From: Euryarchaeota archaeon UBA4
GTDB lineage: Archaea > Thermoplasmatota > Poseidoniia > Poseidoniales > Thalassarchaeaceae
Length of the DNA stretch: 53,122 bases
Assembly (NCBI GenBank): GCA_002497985.1
Contig: DAFQ01000001.1
Span: forward strand, 8,600 to 61,721
Direction: 5' to 3'
Within the stretch, counting starts at the first letter, position 1, and each line of letters begins with the position of its first letter. The notes under the pieces are model-generated. The model was not told where the DNA came from and made no database searches. It saw only the letters and a list, made by a program, of their open reading frames with translations. Below are positions 10,401 to 17,317 of the stretch, piece after piece. Position numbers and translations under genes: made by a program.

Positions 10401-12709
10401 CTGACCCTCTAGACTGCCTGAGACTCAAACTCCTCGACATGCTGGGGTCCGAGGGCCCCCAGACTCTAGAATCACTGAGTGACAGGCTCCCATTCCCCCT
10501 GGCCCAGGTCGAATCTGTCCTACAGGAATTGGAGATGAGGAATCTAGTGTCAATAGGATTCTTCACTCAAACGGAAGAAGGCGAGTTTATCCTCAGAGTC
10601 GATGAATATAGAATCACAGGGGGAAGTGTAGATGTCGTCGACTATAGGACCCTGCAAACACTCCTGTTGCAGAAGTCCTTCACAAGATTCAGTGAGCCGT
10701 CAGAAGCGATACGCTCCCTCGCGCTCATTCAGAGAAGGGATGAGTTACTTCACAGGGTCGAGAACTATAGGTTCAGGGACTGGAAGGACATCAAGCACGA
10801 TCCCGACGTTTTCAACGGCAGGCTACTGCACAATAGGGTCGGCTACACAACCGGTGATCAACTACCAATGCTACAGGGACTCAGGACAGAGCCATGGCTA
10901 GGTGCCCTTGAGAACGAACTCTTGGAAAAGATTCCAGATGAAGGAATAACTCGGACGGAACTGTTCTCACAATACCCCCGGGGAAAAGAGAATCAGCACA
11001 TTCAGAAGAGCCTCAAGAGGGCCCTGGCAAACTTGGAGAGGCAGTTAGTTGTCGCCAAGCAATTCCTCGACATGCCAAATAGGAGGAGATCCGTTGCAAT
11101 CTTCAGGAGGGTGCACGGCGTCATCGAGGCCATGCCATTCCCACAGGCACTTTCCACTCTCATAAGGAAAATCGGGCCTGTCAGGTTACACACTCTGAGA
11201 TTCTTCGTCAGCAGACCCGTTGAGGAATTGGCCGAGGTTCTGAGGGATCTGGAATCAGATGGAAGCATTTGTCGTGTTGTGGCCCTGCAACCTGATCCCA
11301 CTGACTACTACGCATCACACGAGGATGCTGAGAGACTGCTATCTCCCATGCCCGAGGATAGGAAGATGAGGATTCTCTCTCAATCCGACCCCTTCTGCAG
11401 CAGATTCATCCAAGAGGTCCGGATGATACTCAAGCAGGGATGGTACCATCCCGTATTCAAGGGAGTAGACCCAATAGGCAGGATCCTAATGTTCGTTGTC
11501 AATGACTATCTCGAAATCAAGGACATCAACATACCCCACTCCTATCTGGATGAGTTCAAGACTGCTTTCAGTGACTTACTAGACAATTACAGAGATAGGT
11601 TAGTCGACGTTTCGGTAATCCATGCCTTCAACGGAGTACCAGTGCATGACTGCGACGAGAATATACAATCGATACTTTCCGAATTGGGATTCTCATCCAT
11701 GGGCGACGAGGAGAGATACATCAGGGGGGGAGTCGTCGAACCACGCCCCCGTCAGGAGATCAACAGGAGGCTATTCCATAGGCACAATGTGCACCAGTCC
11801 AGTAGGTGGGAGAATGAGACGTTCGCACTGAAAGAAATCGACGAGCTCAGAGATGACTTCGCATTGAGAGGGAGGTGCGAGATGTTCAGAGTAGACCTCC
11901 AATCTATGGCTGCAACCGAGCAATTACACCAGGGGACTAATCTCAGAGGTCACCAAGTTTGGGCCAGGTTGCCACATTTCCAGAGATTGCTAACCATCAG
12001 GAACATGCAACCCGAAGAGGATGAGCTGGGAATTCTCGAATTCTTCAGCAACCACAACGATCCTTCGGTTTTCATGGAGAGACTCGCCATGAAAAGAGGA
12101 GAGTTCAGGAAACTGATTTCTCCCCTCGTTAGGAGTGGGCACCTTGTCCAAGACTATCGTGGCGGCTTCAAGACCGTGAAGTCCCTGAAAGGAGAGGATC
12201 TGTGGAAAGTAAAGAGCGACTACCTGAGAGACATGGTTGAGGAGTACCCAGTAATCACCATGAAGCAATTCGAGAGGCTTGCTGGGACTCCATTCGCTCC
12301 CGAGGAGATTAGCGACGTCCTGCATGAGTTTGAGGAGGATGGGACCTTGATCAAGGGATTCCTGGTCGATGACCAGCATGACATCTCTTGGGGTCGCAAG
12401 GACCTCCTCGAAGTCGAGGGAATTTCCCGAACCAGAGATCTTGTTATACCCCCTTCTGACTCACTAATACACTACTTCGGAGGGACGCTCAGAGAGAAAT
12501 TCGGTTTTGGCTCGGCTTACCTTGTGTTCCACAAGGAGGAACCCATTGCCGCATTCAAGGCCAACACAAGGAATGGCACGATCGACGTAACTGATTTCGT
12601 AGGCGACTCGGAGCTAGAAAAGGAAGCGCTCAGGGTGATGAAGGAGTTCGCATGGGAGCATCAGATGCCCCTGACTGGCGAGCTCTATGAGAAATTGAGG
12701 TCAAGATGA
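7421..12709 (+). CDS. lhr: Giant Lhr-type superfamily 2 helicase
   Basis: ATP-dependent DNA/RNA helicase of the Lhr family, linked in other organisms to DNA repair and replication stress. The core is clear: Walker A SPTGSGKT near residues 56-63, motif II IDEMHSL near 178, motif III SATMEP near 212, and a motif V-VI stretch with SLEMGIDIG near 350 and QRIGRAGH near 375. At about 1762 residues it is roughly twice the usual archaeal Lhr (about 850-950). The extra 800-900 residues at the C-terminus hold winged-helix-like segments with no further nucleotide-binding motif that I can see, like the long bacterial Lhr architecture. The start could be GTG 7409, ATG 7421 or ATG 7451; an AGGTG at 7407-7411 favours 7421. 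The end overlaps the convergent archaeosortase by 9 nt. Confidence 0.88.
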   Translation: MPIIEYVEDRMETEELLENLSQPVRNWFTDKFPDFTEPQKVAIPRILKGEHLLLCSPTGSGKTLTAFLTIIDDLVRKSLDGSLSDSVQCVYISPIKALANDIQKNLIGPLEEIKERYLPSRAKEIKVGLRTGDTPQNEREKMLRKPPHILITTPESLALGLASKRFRPILDEMKWLIIDEMHSLVPTKRGTHLSLSMALMDSVVSSEVQRIGISATMEPLDAVAEFLVASDSREREEEKQKVAIAKISGDRELDLDIILPTPRFSSTPVKEILDHNIDRIKELVEAHTTTLVFVNTRNMTETFVQKLKIAGLEGVEGHHGSMDKAIRLDVERQLKDGLLRCVVSSSSLEMGIDIGSVDLVIQVGSPGSIATALQRIGRAGHQVDGLPRARFLPTSSHDLLELVALQTAILEGEMDLLKFPENSLDVLAQFLIGLTIIKEWDIDDAYDLVTSSWPYRELPKGDYIEVLDMLDEERRLWLDWEEDRFGKRGFAQMIYYTNIGTIAPDNNYLVFTGDGTLVGQLSSSFVSSLRNGDVFLLGGSTYRVASIRGTRVNVTPATGYRPTIPSWTGEANSRTHELSQAVLNLLGHVSIGIRMGEDSEPLLTNALGLNRPVALALKQFLDEHSATTFQVPSNDRILVEQVEAPLPTYVVTTCRGRAFNLALGYLFAGIATQDNVIVHELSFDENGFMAKLSHEVEISKIPEVFRNDTSEEVLQRYMMDSQLFAKRFREVSSRSMLNPRRIGSEEVSPKQYQQKAEAIMTKHRQMEESVIIREAMNEILNGDLDMKQLRNFISRMDSEDVRIVHRRVKMPSPLGMTLFMSAFEDLLSLRTRAYLIKDVDPEILRRLLGARSLATDLDKEKIAEYYQSKVAKPNDAISLLRLMDMGGGLERELTNPLYNSKLSDIEIPTIRSWVHELAERGLITKVRNTNHEQIDDKWFSMRMASVHGTLGCLAVAGASEMDDLRSLYTGGMTYEIAEGFVGSEPKSWNQSNLSDPLDCLRLKLLDMLGSEGPQTLESLSDRLPFPLAQVESVLQELEMRNLVSIGFFTQTEEGEFILRVDEYRITGGSVDVVDYRTLQTLLLQKSFTRFSEPSEAIRSLALIQRRDELLHRVENYRFRDWKDIKHDPDVFNGRLLHNRVGYTTGDQLPMLQGLRTEPWLGALENELLEKIPDEGITRTELFSQYPRGKENQHIQKSLKRALANLERQLVVAKQFLDMPNRRRSVAIFRRVHGVIEAMPFPQALSTLIRKIGPVRLHTLRFFVSRPVEELAEVLRDLESDGSICRVVALQPDPTDYYASHEDAERLLSPMPEDRKMRILSQSDPFCSRFIQEVRMILKQGWYHPVFKGVDPIGRILMFVVNDYLEIKDINIPHSYLDEFKTAFSDLLDNYRDRLVDVSVIHAFNGVPVHDCDENIQSILSELGFSSMGDEERYIRGGVVEPRPRQEINRRLFHRHNVHQSSRWENETFALKEIDELRDDFALRGRCEMFRVDLQSMAATEQLHQGTNLRGHQVWARLPHFQRLLTIRNMQPEEDELGILEFFSNHNDPSVFMERLAMKRGEFRKLISPLVRSGHLVQDYRGGFKTVKSLKGEDLWKVKSDYLRDMVEEYPVITMKQFERLAGTPFAPEEISDVLHEFEEDGTLIKGFLVDDQHDISWGRKDLLEVEGISRTRDLVIPPSDSLIHYFGGTLREKFGFGSAYLVFHKEEPIAAFKANTRNGTIDVTDFVGDSELEKEALRVMKEFAWEHQMPLTGELYEKLRSR

Positions 12710-13681
12710 GCTCTTTGCCCCTTTTCCACTCACAATGTCCATTATCGGTTTCAGAATCTTGAGGATGTGCTTATGTAGCTCAGGGAGAAGGTCGAATAGT
12801 GCTATTGCCATCAGAAACATCGCAAATAGGCTTGCGAACTTTGCAGCATAGCTATGGGTGAAGTCAAACATCCCTATTCCCAATAAGCTCCACTCCACAT
12901 ACGTGTCACTAAGCCAAACTATGCCCGCATTCCTGAAGACGTTTAGCACGTGAATTGTTGGTAGTACAATCAGCAAGGCCCTGGCTCGGCGCTTCCATGG
13001 TACGGAACCAAGGGCGAAAATAGCACCGACGAAGATTATCATCGATTGTAGACCAGAGCACGCGAGAATGAAACTTACACTGACTGGAGTTCCATCAGAA
13101 TGATTGAGTGGTACGAAGAAACCGTTTTCCCCTAGTGGCTCAGTCAGGAACCATTTGCTACCTTCCCATTGGGATGCAAGCACCTCGCCCTCTGGCAAGT
13201 CAACTCTCATCAGGCCAACTTCGTATGACCCCAGTCCTGCAAACTCTAGAAGCCACTCTGTACTATTAGCAGTGAAACTGACAAATGCCATGTTCAAAAC
13301 AGGGATGCTGTATACTGTGTAGTAAGGTATCACTGACCATACAACGGCACCTCTGAGCCAGACAAGTGACTCCGGCGCTGTTTCCCAGTTGCGAACCTCC
13401 CAAACCCCCAATGCTATTCCTGCCGGTAGGGCACCTGCCGTCATTGCCACTAAAATCGGATCAGAAATCTCTACGAAATGAGATGACTGTAAGTAAAAGA
13501 AGAGTCCCAAGAGGGACCACCCCACAGCTGAGCTATACGGCGCATAAGCTCGATCCCTTAGGTGAAAACCGACGCCTAGGAGAATCGCTCCGAACCAGCA
13601 GAATGAGAGTCCGAGTGTGAATTCTGTAACTCCGATGGCCCCTGCGATTGACCCCACTAGTGCCCCCACAGGCTCCTCCAT
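12701..13681 (-). CDS. Archaeosortase/exosortase-family membrane transpeptidase
   Basis: Multi-pass membrane cysteine protease-like enzyme of the exosortase/archaeosortase superfamily. Relatives process C-terminal tripartite sorting signals on surface proteins and may attach them to lipid. The 326-residue protein has many hydrophobic segments. The three catalytic positions of the family are present: Cys208 in the LACSG motif, Arg250 in VFRNAGIVW and His276 in DFTHSYA. A longer frame runs to an ATG at 13744 that would overlap the start codon of the divergent gmhA. The internal ATG at 13681 is preferred because a TATA box (13706-13712) is centred 28 nt upstream. The subfamily is uncertain and no obvious sorting-signal substrate lies in this window. 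Confidence 0.82.
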   Translation of the reverse strand: MEEPVGALVGSIAGAIGVTEFTLGLSFCWFGAILLGVGFHLRDRAYAPYSSAVGWSLLGLFFYLQSSHFVEISDPILVAMTAGALPAGIALGVWEVRNWETAPESLVWLRGAVVWSVIPYYTVYSIPVLNMAFVSFTANSTEWLLEFAGLGSYEVGLMRVDLPEGEVLASQWEGSKWFLTEPLGENGFFVPLNHSDGTPVSVSFILACSGLQSMIIFVGAIFALGSVPWKRRARALLIVLPTIHVLNVFRNAGIVWLSDTYVEWSLLGIGMFDFTHSYAAKFASLFAMFLMAIALFDLLPELHKHILKILKPIMDIVSGKGAKSSS

Positions 13682-13705
13682 ATGGGTCAATGAGTCATCA
13701 ACCCG

Positions 13706-13712
13706 TAAATAT
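13706..13712. promoter_or_regulatory. TATA box placed between archaeosortase and gmhA, possibly shared
   Basis: TAAATAT (ATATTTA on the other strand) is centred at 13709. That is 28 nt from the archaeosortase ATG (13681, minus) and 34 nt from the gmhA ATG (13743, plus), so one element could direct a leaderless minus transcript and a nearly leaderless plus transcript. Confidence 0.5.
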
Positions 13713-13742
13713 GATGCCCTCGACGGATAGCCGGGCAAGCAC

Positions 13743-14312
13743 ATGTCGTTCGACTTCGAGGAGTTCGCGAATTCCTATATTTCAGACCTGAGGGAGACTC
13801 TTGGGAATCTCCCTATGGGCCCATTATTCGACTTCTGGAGAATGGTGGAGGAAACCCGATCATCAGATGGAAGTGTGCACTTCATCGGTAACGGGGGAAG
13901 CGCCGCTACTCCGTCCCACAGCGCAGGAGACTGGTCCAAGGAACTGTCTCTGAGGACCATCTCTCATTCAGACAATACCTCGTCCCTCACCGCATGGGCG
14001 AATGACACGGATTATTCCAATGTCTTCGTCGGCCAACTTTCGACTTTCATCAGAGAGGGGGACATGGTAGTAGCATACAGTGGCTCAGGTAACTCTGAAA
14101 ATGTGCTAAATGGCATATCATTTGCCAAGGAAAGTGGATGCTCCACTGCTGCCATCACTGGAAACTACGGAGGAAACTCCGGTGGCCCATTGGCTCAAAT
14201 GGTGGATATTGCAATTGTCGTCCCAACAACTTCTATGGAGAGAATTGAAGATGTGCAACTGGTGATAAACCACATCATCAAGGAAGCCGTGAAGTCGAAC
14301 AATGGGTTGTGA
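13743..14312 (+). CDS. gmhA: SIS-domain phosphoheptose isomerase-like protein
   Basis: Probably a sedoheptulose-7-phosphate isomerase, the first step to ADP- or GDP-heptoses. The 189-residue product matches the single-SIS-domain GmhA length. It has the sugar-phosphate loop IGNGGSAAT near residue 43, a second Ser/Gly loop YSGSGNSENV near 109, and a late histidine in INHIIKEAV that fits the family's catalytic His. The Glu partner in GmhA is less clear here (SHSAGDWSKEL). It is immediately followed by, and overlaps, a gmhB-like phosphatase, which supports the heptose assignment. Other SIS isomerases remain possible. It shares its upstream region with the archaeosortase. Confidence 0.72.
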   Translation: MSFDFEEFANSYISDLRETLGNLPMGPLFDFWRMVEETRSSDGSVHFIGNGGSAATPSHSAGDWSKELSLRTISHSDNTSSLTAWANDTDYSNVFVGQLSTFIREGDMVVAYSGSGNSENVLNGISFAKESGCSTAAITGNYGGNSGGPLAQMVDIAIVVPTTSMERIEDVQLVINHIIKEAVKSNNGL

Positions 14313-14949
14313 TTCAATGCTCCCGCCTCAGAGGGACTCGGGCAAACTCACACAGCCCTTGGATTTACTCCCACTTCCTAATGGAATCGCGTGGGGAGGA
14401 AATATCGCTTACCTGGATAGGGATGGCGTGATTATCAGGGGTTTCGAGGACTACGTCAACACAGTAGACGAAATCGAGGTCCTACCCCTGGCTCCCTCGT
14501 CCATAGGGTCCCTTCGTAGATCCGGTTTCAGAGTTTGCGTGGTAACCAATCAGTCGCCAATCGGAAGGGGAATCTGGTCCAGGGAGAACCTCGCCTCGAT
14601 TCACGCCGAGACTAGAAGGCTTCTTCTTCTTGAGGATGCAGACGCTCACCTTGACCTCATATTGCACAGTCCATATGCACCTTGGGAGAACTCTTGGGCG
14701 AGGAAGCCAAATCCCGGGATGCTGGAAGCATCAAGGCAAATCATGGATTTTGCTCATAGAGACCCATCACTGTCAGAACTGAGGATCATGTTTGGTCACG
14801 AGTGGGATAACAGACCATCCGAGGAAGGCTCCATAATGGTGGGAGACAGGAATGTCGACATGAAAGCCGCGGATGCATTCGGAGTCAGGGGAATCAGGTG
14901 TGATCCAGATGAGGGAATTGGCGGGGTTTTCGACTCTATCGAGGGGTGA
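14302..14949 (+). CDS. gmhB: HAD phosphatase, GmhB-like (heptose-bisphosphate phosphatase)
   Basis: HAD-superfamily phosphatase likely to remove the 7-phosphate from D-glycero-D-manno-heptose 1,7-bisphosphate. The 215-residue protein has the nucleophile motif YLDRDGVI near residue 35, the VVTNQSPIGRG motif near 75, ARKPNPGM near 133, and a late VGDRNVDMKAA acid motif near 178. The zinc-binding Cys/His cluster of classical GmhB (before and at the CRKP motif) is absent: the equivalent region reads LHSPYAP and SWARKP. Histidinol-phosphate phosphatases are the close alternative family. The ATG at 14302 overlaps gmhA by 11 nt; ATG 14317 is an alternative. Confidence 0.7.
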   Translation: MGCDSMLPPQRDSGKLTQPLDLLPLPNGIAWGGNIAYLDRDGVIIRGFEDYVNTVDEIEVLPLAPSSIGSLRRSGFRVCVVTNQSPIGRGIWSRENLASIHAETRRLLLLEDADAHLDLILHSPYAPWENSWARKPNPGMLEASRQIMDFAHRDPSLSELRIMFGHEWDNRPSEEGSIMVGDRNVDMKAADAFGVRGIRCDPDEGIGGVFDSIEG

Positions 14950-14954
14950 TTGGG

Positions 14955-16211
14955 TTGACAGATGGGCAACGCATTACAGCAATCATTGGACTCGACGACA
15001 CCGACCATCCCGAGACAGGTTGCACCACTCATTCCTTCGACTCACTATTGCAGAATATTTCTGACAGTAAAATGTTCGATGTTACTGAGCGAAGGCTTGT
15101 GAGACTCTGGCCATTCGCCTCTAGGAGGACTAGGGGCAATGGGGCTCTGTCTGCGATTGTGAAGATCGACGGCGATTCAGCAACTGAATTGGAGGATTTG
15201 TGTAGCGAGTGGTTCGATGAGTTGGCATTGTCCATTTCTAATCATCCCGATGAAGGCATACCCGCATCTCCATGTTTGGCAATTTCGTACAAGCATCCCC
15301 CTGAGTCGTGGTACTGGGATTCGGTAAGGGGACAGGTAGATTTGGAAAAGAGGAAATCAGAGGCTTCTGAATTCGGCCTCAAGATTTTCTCATTGGACGA
15401 GGGCTGGGGAATTATCGGTGCTAGTGCAGCAATATCATGGATTCCAGATCAAGACTCCTCATGGGAATTGGTAGCTTGGAGGGATGACGAAAAGGTAGGG
15501 ACAAATAGAGATGTCAGCCACGAGTCCGTCAGTGAGATGGCTAAGAAACACCCAGAGACCTTCCTAAACAGGGATCCCACCAAGGGAAAGGGAATGATAG
15601 CCCCTAGAACTCCATGTCCTGTATTGTATGGTATCAGGGGAAGCACATGCGAAGCAGTGTCTGAAGCACATAAGTGGATGCAGGAAAGAGGAGATGTGGA
15701 GAGCAGTTCGTCATGGGCCCCACATAGGACCAATCAGTTGTCAGACGATCACTTGACTGGAATATGCAGTGGGACCGTGCTCATGCCTCCATCAGAGGGA
15801 AGAGGGGCCCACACTCATCTGAGCGTCATATCCGGCGGAAGCACACGCCAACTGGTCGTATTCAAGGAAGGCGGCCACGTCAACAGGCTCGTCAGACAAT
15901 TGAATACGGGTGATAGAATCAACTGGCTCGGTCTCGAGTCACCCGATGGCTCCATACATCTGGAGAGGGTTTCAGTCAAATCTGCCGTCCCGAGAATCTC
16001 ATCTCGCCCATCATGCTGTGGCAGGACCATGAGGAGTGCTGGCAGGGGACAGCCTCTAAGATGCCTCGTTTGTGGTGAGAATTCAGAGAAATATTGGGTT
16101 TCCAAACCATGGTCTCCTTCTGGGGTCTCCTCAATTTCGGGATGGTACGAACCCACTCCATCTCAGAGGAGGCATCTCGCAAAGCCACTAAATCAAGGAA
16201 TTCCCTCATAG
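14955..16211 (+). CDS. tiaS: tRNA(Ile2) agmatinylcytidine synthetase TiaS
   Basis: Modifies C34 of the CAU-anticodon isoleucine tRNA with agmatine so that it reads AUA; an archaea-specific essential enzyme. About 418 residues. The N-terminal signature IIGLDDTDHPETGCTTH is present near residue 9, an OB-fold-like region covers roughly 275-340, and a C-terminal zinc ribbon has CCGRTM and CLVCGE near 353 and 372. The frame opens with GTG at 14946 overlapping the gmhB stop. A TTG at 14955 preceded by GGTG at 6-nt spacing matches the ribosome-site style of neighbouring genes, so I favour it. Co-directional with gmhAB, but functionally unrelated. Confidence 0.9.
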   Translation: MTDGQRITAIIGLDDTDHPETGCTTHSFDSLLQNISDSKMFDVTERRLVRLWPFASRRTRGNGALSAIVKIDGDSATELEDLCSEWFDELALSISNHPDEGIPASPCLAISYKHPPESWYWDSVRGQVDLEKRKSEASEFGLKIFSLDEGWGIIGASAAISWIPDQDSSWELVAWRDDEKVGTNRDVSHESVSEMAKKHPETFLNRDPTKGKGMIAPRTPCPVLYGIRGSTCEAVSEAHKWMQERGDVESSSSWAPHRTNQLSDDHLTGICSGTVLMPPSEGRGAHTHLSVISGGSTRQLVVFKEGGHVNRLVRQLNTGDRINWLGLESPDGSIHLERVSVKSAVPRISSRPSCCGRTMRSAGRGQPLRCLVCGENSEKYWVSKPWSPSGVSSISGWYEPTPSQRRHLAKPLNQGIPS

Positions 16212-16227
16212 TGATCGGAGATATGTT

Positions 16228-16440
16228 ATGTCGACCACCACTGAAACAACTCTTCAGATAATTCTGAGTTTAACCGCATTGACTCTTTTTTACATGCTTC
16301 TGCGGAGCAGATCCAAGGATTCTCCAGAAGACGAAGAAGACTACTCGGGGTCGGCCAGGGATCCAGATTCCCTGTCTGACCCGACCCCCGAGGCACTATC
16401 GGAACTGGATAGACTGATTCAGAAAAGATCAGACAGGTGA
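16228..16440 (+). CDS. Small single-span membrane protein
   Basis: A 70-residue product I do not recognise. One hydrophobic segment spans about residues 8-25 (LQIILSLTALTLFYMLL) and is followed by a basic stop-transfer (RSRSK) and an acidic, Asp/Ser-rich cytosolic tail. A GGAG at about 16217-16220 precedes the ATG by 7 nt. It follows tiaS by 17 nt and its end overlaps the convergent ATPase gene by 12 nt, the compact style of this genome, which supports it as a real gene. Confidence 0.6.
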   Translation: MSTTTETTLQIILSLTALTLFYMLLRSRSKDSPEDEEDYSGSARDPDSLSDPTPEALSELDRLIQKRSDR

Positions 16441-17001
16441 GAGCCCCCGTTCCCCCATTGTAAGGAGACTCTCCCCTGACTCCTCGGAGAGAACTCTCAT
16501 TGATTCTCTGCGTGGGTGTCTATGGAGCATTACTGTACGAAAATTACGGGAAATTAAATCCCCTCCCCTGGCAATAAGTTTCGGACCGGATCCAGACGCA
16601 TTTCCCACGGCTGATGACGACACAATAACTCCACATTTCGAACTCTCAAGTATTCTGATCAAAGAACCCTTGACTTCCTTCTTTGGTCTGCCAACCGGTT
16701 CACACCAATCATCAATAACAAGTAAGTCCCCCTCCCCCATTAGTTTCAAATTGTCCAATATTACGTCTTCAACGACCGGCAGGTAGTCCCCGAACTCAAT
16801 TATCTTGAAGTTGACTAGTTGGGACCTATCTACTCCCTCGAAAATAATTGAGAATCTACCTGGGTCGGGAGCTCTCATGCAGGACCAGATAACAGAATTC
16901 CCACTTTCTATGGCGGTTCTAGCAATATTCATGCAAAAAGTGGACTTTCCTGCTCCCGGTTCGCATGAAAGATGCACATCCCCCTCATTCAGATCTATCA
17001 C
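16429..17001 (-). CDS. RecA/KaiC-fold P-loop ATPase
   Basis: A 190-residue single-domain ATPase with a P-loop EPGAGKSTF near residue 15 and a Walker B strand DLLVIDDWCEP near 95. The spacing and strand order resemble the RadA/RadB/KaiC superfamily, but I cannot name an orthologue. The first P-loop position, normally Gly or Ala, is Cys (C-E-P-G-A-G-K-S-T). The frame is bounded by a stop at 17020, so the only good start is GTG 17001, preceded by GGTGGGGAGAG. There is no N-terminal DNA-binding domain of the RadA type. A RadB-like or GvpD-like role is possible but unproven. Confidence 0.65.
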   Translation of the reverse strand: MIDLNEGDVHLSCEPGAGKSTFCMNIARTAIESGNSVIWSCMRAPDPGRFSIIFEGVDRSQLVNFKIIEFGDYLPVVEDVILDNLKLMGEGDLLVIDDWCEPVGRPKKEVKGSLIRILESSKCGVIVSSSAVGNASGSGPKLIARGGDLISRNFRTVMLHRHPRRESMRVLSEESGESLLTMGERGLSPV

Positions 17002-17066
17002 ACTCTCCCCACCGTATCTTTACGAATGAGCATTACTGAGGATTATCGAGCATTTCCCTGCGAAGG

Positions 17067-17074
17067 ATATAGTA
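17067..17074 (+). promoter_or_regulatory. TATA box for the small protein at 17096
   Basis: ATATAGTA is centred about 26 nt before the ATG at 17096, as expected for a leaderless transcript. It may also serve the divergent ATPase gene, which would then have a leader of about 40 nt. Confidence 0.45.
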
Positions 17075-17095
17075 CGTCCACTCGTAGTCCGGTGC

Positions 17096-17317
17096 ATGAG
17101 CGGCACGTCACGAGGCAACGAGAGAATCCCACGAAGGCCACTCCCGCACTTTGAAGAGACAGAGTCTGGAATGATCGAAGGCATATCTGAGTCAGGATTC
17201 CTCAAAGTAGCCCTAGACGACGCCAATCAATACGGCCCCCACGCAATGATTGTGCTACTGGGAATCGTGGCTGCAGCAACGGCCGCAATCCTGATGATTG
17301 CAATGTTCGCATTCTGA
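17096..17317 (+). CDS. Small tail-anchored membrane protein
   Basis: A 73-residue product with a basic N-terminus (about residues 5-16), an amphipathic middle and one C-terminal hydrophobic helix from about residue 50 to the end (MIVLLGIVAAATAAILMI). It has the layout of a tail-anchored protein. I considered Sec61-beta or SecE but see neither family's conserved residues. Its start has a well placed TATA box. It is flanked by the divergent ATPase gene and the convergent purB, whose last base abuts its stop. Confidence 0.6.
   Translation: MSGTSRGNERIPRRPLPHFEETESGMIEGISESGFLKVALDDANQYGPHAMIVLLGIVAAATAAILMIAMFAF

Noticed and set aside
12701..13744. Archaeosortase start at ATG 13744
   Set aside because: It would overlap the gmhA start codon on the opposite strand and precede the TATA box; the inner ATG at 13681 fits both the promoter and the first membrane helix.
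16429..17001. KaiC-type circadian clock protein
   Set aside because: Only one short RecA-fold domain is present; there is no second domain and no KaiA/KaiB neighbour.
17096..17317. Sec61-beta or SecE identity for the small tail-anchored protein
   Set aside because: Size and helix position fit, but neither family's conserved residues are visible.
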